From: an uncultured Pirellulaceae bacterium
GTDB taxonomy: Bacteria > Planctomycetota > Planctomycetia > Pirellulales > Pirellulaceae
DNA length: 37,714 bases
NCBI GenBank assembly: GCA_937944405.1
Contig: CALDYR010000077.1
Span: 1 to 37,714 of the forward strand
Direction of reading: 5' to 3'
The notes beneath the pieces were generated by a model that was given only the letters and a program-made list of their open reading frames with translations, searched no databases and had not been told where the DNA came from. Positions 18,199 through 25,708 of this stretch are shown here, piece by piece. Each line of letters begins with the position of its first letter. Positions within the stretch are counted from its first letter, which is position 1. Made by a program: the position numbers and the translations under genes.

Positions 18199-18490
18199 GG
18201 ACGATAACTGAAAAAGCCCCTGATTTTGAAGTCGGCCCCCAATTGCGATCGTGGCTAAAGCAAGGGCAACCGAATAAGGAGCCTCTTTCCGGAATCTAAA
18301 GGTGGGGGCGCGGGTGGGATGCGCCAGAATTCCAAGTTGTTTGCTTTGGAGCATCCCCAATTCATTCATAAGAACTAACAAGCCATAGGCTGGTTCGAAG
18401 CCACTAAGTTCTCTCAAGAACCAACAATGGTGGCTTTGGCGGAGGCAGTGGGCTGCAATGAACCCGCCAGAATTTCAGAAAGATCGCGCG
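18199..18490. other. Convergent intergenic region with two copies of a dispersed motif
   Basis: Almost 300 bases between the ends of two convergent genes, no gene seen. The dispersed CGCCAGAATT motif occurs at 18317-18339 (long form) and 18463-18476. Confidence 0.5.
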
Positions 18491-19402
18491 TCAGGATTGA
18501 CGGTGAGCGCGTGGATGGGCTTGTTGGTAAGCTTCGCGCAGTCCGGCGGTACTGACGTGGGTATAGATTTGAGTGGTTACGAGCGATTTGTGGCCTAGCA
18601 ATTCTTGGACGCTGCGGATGTCGGCGCCGCCGTTGAGTAGATGGGTGGCAAAACTGTGCCGGATCGTGTGTGGTGAAGTGCGCGAATCTAATCCGGTGAG
18701 CTTCAGGTATTTTTCCAGCATTCTTCCGATGCTGCGAGTGGTTAGTCGTTTTCCGAACTTGTTTAAAAACAGCGGGTCGCCGTTATCGCCGGGACGCTGT
18801 TGATCGGCAGGTACGCGGTTGCCCATCCATTGTACGATGGCTTTAACGGCGAAACTTCCCAGCGGCGCAAGGCGTTCGCGTTTGCCTTTCCCGCGGACGC
18901 GGACCAAACCATCTTCTAAATCAAGATCATTCAAATTGATTCCAACCAGTTCGCTGACGCGCAGACCGGCAGAGTATAGCGTTTCGAAGATCGCGCGATC
19001 ACGGTTCCCCATGGGGCCGGAAGTATCAGGGGCCAGCAATAGTTTGCCGACTTCGGCGGTGGTGAGGAAGTGAGGCAGCTTTCGTTCGCGGCGCGGATTG
19101 CGAAGCGGTTTGGCAGGGTTGGAATCGCAAAGGCCCTCACGTTGGGCGAAACGAAAGAAACTACGCAGTGACGCCAACCGCCGGGAAACGGAGGACTTCG
19201 CGTAACCGGCTTGGTGGAGGGCTGCGACGTAGGTTCGAAGGTCTTGGGGCGTGAGTTCACCCGGAGTTGGAACGCGGCCGATCGTGTCTTGAAAGTACTC
19301 GATCAAAATTTCGAGATCCTCACGATACGATTTGATCGTGTAGTCGGACGAATTTCGTTCGATCTTTAGGTATCGCAGAAAACGAGCTGAAGTTTCTTGC
19401 AT
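18491..19402 (-). CDS. xerD: Tyrosine recombinase of the XerC/XerD type
   Basis: A 303-residue protein from ATG 19402, the size of XerC/D. The N-terminal SAM-like DNA-binding domain (about 1-95) includes NSSDYTIKSYREDLEILIEYF. The catalytic domain has the full set of active residues: Arg148 (GLRVSEL), Lys172 (GKGKRERLAP), His245 and Arg248 (SPHTIRHSFATHLL), His271 (LLGHKSL) and the nucleophile Tyr280 (IYTHVS). It should resolve chromosome dimers at dif; XerC versus XerD cannot be decided here. It starts one base after the stop of the small upstream gene, so the two are translated from one mRNA. No integrase-associated element surrounds it. Confidence 0.92.
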   Translation of the reverse strand: MQETSARFLRYLKIERNSSDYTIKSYREDLEILIEYFQDTIGRVPTPGELTPQDLRTYVAALHQAGYAKSSVSRRLASLRSFFRFAQREGLCDSNPAKPLRNPRRERKLPHFLTTAEVGKLLLAPDTSGPMGNRDRAIFETLYSAGLRVSELVGINLNDLDLEDGLVRVRGKGKRERLAPLGSFAVKAIVQWMGNRVPADQQRPGDNGDPLFLNKFGKRLTTRSIGRMLEKYLKLTGLDSRTSPHTIRHSFATHLLNGGADIRSVQELLGHKSLVTTQIYTHVSTAGLREAYQQAHPRAHRQS

Positions 19403-19403
19403 A

Positions 19404-19691
19404 CTACCAACTGGGGTCTTCGCCGTGGAAATCTTCAAATTCAGAAAACTCACTTCGGCCCAGGCTGGGATAATCCAGCTTCGGGAATTCGACCGGTGCC
19501 GGCGGCTTCTGGGTGGCCTTGCGGACTTTTTGACTGAGCACCGCCGCATCGTACCAAGAGAAATCTAGCTCGCTGTTGGAGGCATATTTACCCAACGTCC
19601 GCAGCAGTTCACTTTTGCGTTGATCATTGAAGAGGAAAATATATCGTTCTTCCCCCTTCACCAGTGCTACTACGTTAACGTCTTGTGACAC
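19404..19691 (-). CDS. Small hypothetical protein encoded just upstream of the Xer gene
   Basis: A 95-residue protein. GTG 19691 is preferred because GGAGG lies four bases upstream; the TTG at 19718 has no such site. No signal peptide or membrane helix. The first half looks globular: DVNVVALVKGEERYIFLFNDQRKSELLRTLGKYASN, then DFSWYDAAVLSQKVRKA. The tail is Pro/Glu-rich. I do not recognise the family by name. The one-base gap to the recombinase suggests tight co-expression, perhaps translational coupling, but no function follows from this. Confidence 0.72.
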   Translation of the reverse strand: MSQDVNVVALVKGEERYIFLFNDQRKSELLRTLGKYASNSELDFSWYDAAVLSQKVRKATQKPPAPVEFPKLDYPSLGRSEFSEFEDFHGEDPSW

Positions 19692-20105
19692 GTTGCCTCC
19701 GCCGATTCTTGAAACCAAAGTAGTGACTTAAATTCACGTTCTTTAGCGATTCATCGACATCTCAACGCAGCAACAGCAACAGCCTATTACAAATAGTTGA
19801 TCATACGCAAAACACGCGCCAGCCAATCGTGACAACCCTAACGAGCGATAGGGGTGAAATCGCAGAGGTGGTTATTCCAACCAATGCTATGCCATTATGA
19901 ATGCACAAAGCATCGCTCAATCAAGCGATGCTTTGGAGATTGGTAAATTCTATCGTGCCTGAGAGGCACGGGGTTCCCGCACCGGTCATTGGTGCCGATG
20001 GATTATCGACACCCTATCGCGATCCGTCGTGCCAGTCTTCTTTTCAGTCCAGAGCTGCCTGCATGGAGAAACCCGCTGCCCGGCGCAACCAGCATGGAGT
20101 TGGGG
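19692..20105. other. Intergenic region with a perfect 12-bp hairpin
   Basis: About 410 bases with no supported gene. CAAAGCATCGCT (19906-19917) pairs perfectly with AGCGATGCTTTG (19924-19935) around a six-base loop. It lies beyond the 3' end of the minus-strand gene ending at 20106 and could terminate it or protect its 3' end, though there is no T-run. Confidence 0.6.
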
Positions 20106-21266
20106 TTATCCGGTTCGTTTTTCTAGGCGGCGGGCAATCGATTCGGCCGGAATCGAGGTGACCTCGGCGGTGGCAACCAGATCGGTGCGGAGGATGTCGA
20201 CTTCTTTTTTGCCTGCTGGCATTTGGAATTGAACGATGTAGGCACCGATTTGTAGGCCTTGGGCGTCGTAAACGGGCGGCCAAAAATCTTCCGCGCGGGT
20301 AGCCAGAGCACGTGCCAGCAGACGAGTCGCCCGGCCGGAGAACCCGCCGAGCACCATTTCCAAGCGTCCTTGAGATTCGCGGTGGACATAGAAAACGAAC
20401 GCAACTTCTTCGCGCGCTTTGTCGCTACCACAACGAATCCATTTACCGTTGGCGTCTTCGTAATAGATGCCGGCTTTTAAAGAAGCGTCTTCTTTGCTGA
20501 GATTTAATCCGGAAATGCAGGAGGCGGGATGAGGATCGTCATCACGGTACCGCAAAAAGAACGGAACAGCACGTTCGGCAGAAGTTTCGAGACTGTCTTG
20601 GCTGGCGAAGGGTTCGCAGTTAAAGGCTCGTGCGAGCACAATTTCGACGACCGGGTTACTTTTGGTCGACCCGATACCGACGAGCGCTTTGTCGCCTTTT
20701 GAATCAGAAAAACCATCGTAGACGTTCCGGGCGCGCCGTGACACTTCCGATGCTTCGGCCTGTCCGGGGCTCCAGACTAACGACTGTTTTAGATGTTCCG
20801 GTTGGGGCAAGTTATCCGAAGTGATCGTGGCCATATTGCCATCGGTTTTACGCAGTTTCGCCGTTCCTCCAAGGGTAGTCACGCCATTGAGCAGTTCGCC
20901 CAGTAAAACCGAATCTGAGGCCACGACGTAAGAAACATCGGGGTTCTCTGGAGAGACATCCTTTCGGACACCGACGCACATTTCCAGACGCTTTCTTCTG
21001 GCTAACAATTCCCAAAAATTTTCCGGTTCAACAGCGAACAAAGCTCCCGGCAATTGTTCGGCTGTCGCATGACCATGTTCAATCAAGAAATCACAAAGCC
21101 GCGAAAGCGCTTTGAGCGGAATATACTTCACCTCGTTTTTGAGTAACGCCGCGACTTGGTGCCGGTCCAAACCCGTGTACTCTACGATAGCTTTAATGGT
21201 TCCGGGACGCTTCCGTGGATCAGGAACGTGACCTAATAATTCGGCTAAACGGAAACTGTACTGCAT
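20106..21266 (-). CDS. Protein with N-terminal helix-turn-helix domain
   Basis: A 386-residue protein from ATG 21266 (MQYSFRLAELLGHVPD). Residues about 5-65 resemble a Cro/C1-type (XRE) DNA-binding domain: GTIKAIVEYTGLDRHQVAALLKNEVKYIPLKALSRLCDFLIEHG, with the recognition helix around HQVAALLKNE. The remaining 320 residues hold a segment with a substrate-binding or effector look (SYVVASDSVLLGELLNGV, KALVGIGSTKSNPVVEIVLARAF) and a C-terminal region with GRLEMVLGGFSGRATRLLARAL. I do not recognise that part as a known effector domain. Likely a transcriptional regulator; targets unknown. It is transcribed alone, and the region upstream (21267-21717) is shared with the divergent gene at 21718. Confidence 0.72.
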   Translation of the reverse strand: MQYSFRLAELLGHVPDPRKRPGTIKAIVEYTGLDRHQVAALLKNEVKYIPLKALSRLCDFLIEHGHATAEQLPGALFAVEPENFWELLARRKRLEMCVGVRKDVSPENPDVSYVVASDSVLLGELLNGVTTLGGTAKLRKTDGNMATITSDNLPQPEHLKQSLVWSPGQAEASEVSRRARNVYDGFSDSKGDKALVGIGSTKSNPVVEIVLARAFNCEPFASQDSLETSAERAVPFFLRYRDDDPHPASCISGLNLSKEDASLKAGIYYEDANGKWIRCGSDKAREEVAFVFYVHRESQGRLEMVLGGFSGRATRLLARALATRAEDFWPPVYDAQGLQIGAYIVQFQMPAGKKEVDILRTDLVATAEVTSIPAESIARRLEKRTG

Positions 21267-21717
21267 CTGATTGACTCGATTGTTTTTGGGTAACGGATAA
21301 GATAATAGAAAGACCCACACTTTAGAATGCTTGATGGGGCTTATTTTGTTGCCGCGGCATGATGGAAGAGACTACGGAAAAAATCAAGAAATCTTGATTA
21401 AGTGGATGTAGGGGGGACGAAATTGCGGCGGCTTCACCTGCGTTAACGCTACAATAAGGCACGCAATGATGGAATCAACCCCTTTCTTTGCAAATGGGCC
21501 GAAATTTCCCTTAAATTAAATGGATCGATCGATTTTGAGCTCCTCAACGGCCCGGTCCTTGCGGGCTGGGACATAAGCACTTTTTCGGATTCGAGGAGAT
21601 TTTCCCCAGATCCATATGGATGCGCGTTGTCGATCTTGATACCGTCCCCCATCCGTAACCTGCCCCGTATGCAGGCCTTCGTCGGATCAATCGAACTGAT
21701 CGAAATCTGGAGCAAAC
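21267..21717. other. Divergent intergenic region
   Basis: About 450 bases between two divergent genes, so two promoters are expected. Open frames here have no ribosome-binding site or recognisable product. Nothing else stands out. Confidence 0.4.
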
Positions 21718-22929
21718 ATGAGCAAGCAAATCCCATTGATCATGGCAGCGGTAATGGCCTTCGCCATCGTTGGCGAACCCACCTTTGGCCAATTGCGGTT
21801 CCCCTTTCGTAGTAACAAGTCGCAAGCCCAACGACGTGTTGAACACGACGGCAGCTTCAAGCTTGACGAGCGTAGCGGTCCTTGGCTGGTGATGTGTGCT
21901 TCGTTTTCCGGTGACGCCGGAGAACGAAAGGCTGAAAATTTGGCCAACGAACTCCGTCGCAGGCACGGAATGAAGGCGTATGTCTACCAGCAGGTTTTCG
22001 ATCACACCGAACGATTGATCAACAGTGCTATTCCGACTTGGTCAATCGACGAAAATTCAGATTCAGCGCATCATGTGGTTCAGACCAAGATGAAACCTGC
22101 AACGGATTCTCGTTATGAAGAGTTCGCAGTTTTGGTCGGCGACTTCCCCGCCATCGAAGACGCCCGAGCCCAGAGAATGTTGAAGAAGATCAAAACACTT
22201 AATAGTGATTCGATCGACGCCTCTTTAACCGGAGCAGAGCAATCTGGTTTATCCGCCGAACGCATTCGCCAATGGCGGCATCAACCGCAAGAAAATTCTC
22301 AGCAGATCGTCGGAAAAAAAAGTGTTTTAGGGGCCGCCTTTTTAATGGCTAATCCGATGCTTCCCGATGAGTACTTTGAAAAAGAGACCGTCGATAAATT
22401 CGTGCTCAAGATGAACAAAGGTGTCAAATACAGTTTGTTAAAGAATCCGGGTTTATACTCGGTTCGGGTGGCATCTTTTCAAGGCGAATCATCCTTCGAC
22501 ATCGGCACGATTGAAGCTAAAACACGCGAATTCAACCTGATGAAAAAAAACAAAGAATCGCTGCGTGAAAACAAATTGGTAGAGGCCGCGAAAAAAGCAC
22601 ACATCCTTACCGTCGAATTTCGAAAATTAGGAGTCGAGGCTTACGAATTTCACGACCGCTGTGAAAGTTATGTTTGCATTGGAAGTTACGATTGGGTGGC
22701 CCGCGACGAAGGTGGCACGCGCGTCCAAAACCCGGCGGTCGCCGAAACGATCCGAAAGTATCGCGGCAAACCTCAAACGATGCCCAATCTCCGGCCCGGT
22801 TACCAACCCTATGTTTTGCCTTCTTTGGTCAAAGCGAAAATTACTTGTGATGTGCAACCGATCCCTGTGTTGATCCCCAAAGTCGCCCAACAATCGACGG
22901 CTGCTCGATTACTAAACCGTTGGAACTGA
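21718..22929 (+). CDS. Secreted hypothetical protein with SPOR-like repeats
   Basis: A 403-residue protein; GGAG lies five bases before the ATG. The signal peptide is MSKQIPLIMAAVMAFAIVGE with cleavage near TFG-Q. A segment around residues 55-95 (GPWLVMCASFSGDAGERKAENLANELRRR.GMKAYVYQQ) has the strand-helix-strand pattern of SPOR-like domains. A second related block occurs at about 245-335 (PGLYSVRVASFQGES...AAKKAHILTVEFRKLGVEAYEFHDR...CIGSYDW). If that is right it may bind peptidoglycan-like or other cell-envelope material, but planctomycete walls make this uncertain. No partner gene is evident. Confidence 0.75.
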   Translation: MSKQIPLIMAAVMAFAIVGEPTFGQLRFPFRSNKSQAQRRVEHDGSFKLDERSGPWLVMCASFSGDAGERKAENLANELRRRHGMKAYVYQQVFDHTERLINSAIPTWSIDENSDSAHHVVQTKMKPATDSRYEEFAVLVGDFPAIEDARAQRMLKKIKTLNSDSIDASLTGAEQSGLSAERIRQWRHQPQENSQQIVGKKSVLGAAFLMANPMLPDEYFEKETVDKFVLKMNKGVKYSLLKNPGLYSVRVASFQGESSFDIGTIEAKTREFNLMKKNKESLRENKLVEAAKKAHILTVEFRKLGVEAYEFHDRCESYVCIGSYDWVARDEGGTRVQNPAVAETIRKYRGKPQTMPNLRPGYQPYVLPSLVKAKITCDVQPIPVLIPKVAQQSTAARLLNRWN

Positions 22930-23020
22930 TCTTTTTAGCTTTTCCCAACCCAACTCTGCAACGGTCAGTCGCGTGTTAGAATGCGTCTGACTTTTTTACG
23001 CGCAGCCTTCGAAAGCGACG

Positions 23021-23365
23021 ATGATTCTTTATTTAACAAAAGACCTGATGTTGGCGTCCAATGTCCGATCGGTGGCAAACAGCCAGTCCATCGAACTGAC
23101 CATCGTACCCAACGCCGACAAGTTAATCGAAAATTTAGCAGCTGGCGGTTGTGAGAAAATCTTAGTCGATTTGCAAACGCCGGGGCTCGAACCAGATGGT
23201 TTTGGGGCCCTCGTTTCGGCCGGCGAAAACGCAGCCGCTCCGGTGGTCGGTTATGCCCAACACGTTTACGTCGATCTAATCGATGCGGCAAAAACGGCGG
23301 GGTTCACAGCGGTTTACACGCGCGGGCAAATGAACGCAAACGTTGCTCAAATCTTGGCTCAATGA
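23021..23365 (+). CDS. Stand-alone receiver-like protein lacking key residues
   Basis: A 114-residue protein the size of one response-regulator receiver domain. The fold pattern fits: MILYLTKDLMLASNVRSVA (strand 1, helix 1), ELTIVPNADKLIENL, KILVDLQTPGLEPDGFGAL (strand 3 with Asp in the phospho-acceptor position), APVVGYAQHVYVDLIDAAKTAGFTAVYTRGQM. The acidic pair normally ending strand 1 is absent (LYLTKD), the conserved Ser/Thr of strand 4 is not obvious, and the conserved Lys of strand 5 is Arg. It is therefore probably a degenerate receiver that does not take up phosphate in the usual way. It ends 15 bases before the end of the convergent rph gene. Confidence 0.65.
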   Translation: MILYLTKDLMLASNVRSVANSQSIELTIVPNADKLIENLAAGGCEKILVDLQTPGLEPDGFGALVSAGENAAAPVVGYAQHVYVDLIDAAKTAGFTAVYTRGQMNANVAQILAQ

Positions 23366-23380
23366 GCTGGCCGTTGCTGG

Positions 23381-24112
23381 CTATTTTAAAAAGGGCCAGC
23401 GTTTGCCGATTGCTTTGGCTTGGAGCTGGACCAATTCCTTGATGCTACCTTTGGCTAACTTCAGCAACGCGGCAAGCTCCTTTTCTGAGAACGTCGATTC
23501 TTCTCCGGTGCCTTGAATTTCCACAAACTGTCCCTTGCCGGTCATGACGACATTCATGTCAACTGCGGCGGCGAAGTCCATGGGATAGTCCAAATCCGAA
23601 ACCGCAACCCCGTCAACGATGCCAACGCTGATCGCGGCAACCGTATCACGAAGCGGGAAGGTTTTGGGGTCTGGCAACGTTTTCTTAACCGCATTCAATG
23701 CATCGACCAACGCAATCATGCCGCCGGTGATGCTGGCGGTGCGTGTGCCGCCGTCGGCTTGGAGGACATCACAATCGACGGTGATTTGCCGTGGCCCCAA
23801 AGCTTCTAAATCAGCCACGGCGCGGAGGCTACGCCCGATCAAGCGTTGAATCTCTGTCGTACGACCGTCGACCTTATTGCGGTCGCGGCGTTTGCGGGGG
23901 CTGGTGCTGCCGGGCAGCATATTATATTCCGCCGTAATCCATCCCTTACCAGACGCTTCCATCCATGGCGGCACCTTTTCGTCGACGCTGGCGGTGCAGA
24001 GAACAACCGTTTCTCCGCATTGGTAAAGAACGCTGCCAGGGGTCTTGTTGGTGAAGTTGCGTTTGATTTTAACGGAGCGTAGTTCGTTCGGTGCGCGTGA
24101 CATAGGTTTCAT
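23381..24112 (-). CDS. rph: Ribonuclease PH
   Basis: A 243-residue protein (240 from the second ATG at 24103), typical of RNase PH. Signatures are [76 protein letters not shown] and [21 protein letters not shown], and a C-terminal [18 protein letters not shown]. It is a phosphate-dependent 3'-5' exoribonuclease that trims tRNA 3' ends in the cytosol, forming hexamers. Single gene here, divergent from the secreted haem-motif gene. Confidence 0.96.
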   Translation of the reverse strand: MKPMSRAPNELRSVKIKRNFTNKTPGSVLYQCGETVVLCTASVDEKVPPWMEASGKGWITAEYNMLPGSTSPRKRRDRNKVDGRTTEIQRLIGRSLRAVADLEALGPRQITVDCDVLQADGGTRTASITGGMIALVDALNAVKKTLPDPKTFPLRDTVAAISVGIVDGVAVSDLDYPMDFAAAVDMNVVMTGKGQFVEIQGTGEESTFSEKELAALLKLAKGSIKELVQLQAKAIGKRWPFLK

Positions 24113-24308
24113 TATAAATAGAGAAGTTAAATCGAGCCCATGATCTTATGGCTTCTGCTAGTGCTGGCAACCGATCAAACCGATTATACCCGGGGTTCGA
24201 CCATTCTTGGTTCGATACCATGGCGTTCCCGAAACGCGCGCCCGATCAAGTAACCCGTTTGGCGATATTTCAATTGACGCCGCATGCCGATCGCGATATC
24301 GTTCAGCG

Positions 24309-25634
24309 ATGCTCCAGCCATTTTCCATCACGACGGTCTTCATCGCTGCGCTCTGGGTGTGCGTGTCGGGACAACAGGCCGGCGCTTGGCAACCGCCGAC
24401 GGAGCAAGTTGTCGTTCTCTCCAACGGTCAGACGCTCTTGGGGGCGGTCGATCAACAACCTGACAAAGTCTCTGTGCATTTGCCCTCGGGAAGCCGAATC
24501 GTGCTGCCGGTTGCGCGCGTGGCGTTTGTTTGTGACACGTTCCCAGAAGCCTATTGGGAATTGGCGGGGCACACCCGATCGACGGACCTGCCAGGACAGA
24601 TCGGTGTTTTTAAGTGGTGCGTCAGAAACAATTTGTTTGAAGAAGCGGCAAACCATCTGCTGATTCTGCAGGAAATGGACATCCCTGCCAAAACGATGAT
24701 GCAGTTAGACGTAAGTTTACAGATTTCGCAAAAACGACAGCAAGAATCTACTCAGAAAAAACTGACTGCTACCGCTCAGAACGCCGCGGCGGTGGCTTCG
24801 TCATCGACGACCAACCAGACGGTCGAAGGACTGCAGTCGGTCGCAGCGATACAAATCCCCAACCTCCATCGCGCCGCCGAACCCGCGTTGGCGCTCCCGA
24901 ATCTCCCTGCGATTGATCAATTTGGCAATGAGGTTGATGGCCAAATTCAGCAGGTATCTTGGGAGCAACCGGTGGCTCATTCTGCACCGGCGGTGGATTT
25001 AGAAACGGTTGATGCGGCGGTGCTGCAGCGGCTGTCGGCTACGCAGTCATTGTCTTATTCGGATCTGGACCGTTTGACCCATTCAATGCCCAAGGGAACC
25101 GTTGGCTTTTTCCGAAAACAAGTCGAACCGTTGTTGCAGGCCTCCTGCGTTGGATGTCACCGAAGCAGTGCAACCGATCGCTCATTTAAAATTTACCAAG
25201 GCCGCAGCGGTGTCATCGACCGCAGAATGAGCCAAAAAAATCTTTATCAATCGTTGATTTTGTCGAACCACGAAAATCCCAGCGCAAGCGCATTGGTCGG
25301 CTATGCGACGGTTGCTCACGGCAATCAGTCGCAACCAAGTTTTCAATGGGGGCACCCACAGCTAACCCCGCTGAAGCAATGGCTGATTAAGGTAAGCGCC
25401 AATCCGGGGTTGCCGATTCAAGAGTTCTCTGCCCGCCACCAAGTCGCGAGTCTGCCGCGTCCGGTAACGGCAGTTGAGCAAACCGATTTTACTGAACGAT
25501 TGCCATCGGTTAAGCCGACATCACCGGGGACCGGACAATCCGAGAATTCCAAACCGCTGGGGCCCCATCAAACGGTATTGCCTTTGGATCCGTTTGATGC
25601 CGATGTCTTCAATCGAAAGTATGGAACGCAATAG
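24309..25634 (+). CDS. Secreted protein with one c-type haem motif
   Basis: A 441-residue protein from ATG 24309, chosen because it starts a signal peptide (MLQPFSITTVFIAALWVCVS, cleavage near GAW); the frame is open upstream but without export sequence. Residues 30-130 form a domain with VVVLSNGQTLLGAVDQQPDKVSVHLPSGSRIVLP, like the small beta-barrel found in many planctomycete proteins. A long low-complexity linker rich in Ala, Gln and Ser follows (about 140-230). Residues 265-360 hold VEPLLQASCVGCH, the CxxCH haem-binding motif (Cys280, Cys283, His284), with the FRKQVEPLLQ lead-in typical of planctomycete cytochrome-type domains. The C-terminal tail is Pro/Ser-rich. A periplasmic electron-transfer or structural role is inferred; no oxidoreductase partner is adjacent. 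Confidence 0.8.
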   Translation: MLQPFSITTVFIAALWVCVSGQQAGAWQPPTEQVVVLSNGQTLLGAVDQQPDKVSVHLPSGSRIVLPVARVAFVCDTFPEAYWELAGHTRSTDLPGQIGVFKWCVRNNLFEEAANHLLILQEMDIPAKTMMQLDVSLQISQKRQQESTQKKLTATAQNAAAVASSSTTNQTVEGLQSVAAIQIPNLHRAAEPALALPNLPAIDQFGNEVDGQIQQVSWEQPVAHSAPAVDLETVDAAVLQRLSATQSLSYSDLDRLTHSMPKGTVGFFRKQVEPLLQASCVGCHRSSATDRSFKIYQGRSGVIDRRMSQKNLYQSLILSNHENPSASALVGYATVAHGNQSQPSFQWGHPQLTPLKQWLIKVSANPGLPIQEFSARHQVASLPRPVTAVEQTDFTERLPSVKPTSPGTGQSENSKPLGPHQTVLPLDPFDADVFNRKYGTQ

Positions 25635-25708
25635 CCGCCAGCAACACCTACCAACTTCGGTGATGTTTGTGCGCCCCACCGCGTTAGCCTTGAATCTATC
25701 GCGGGGTT

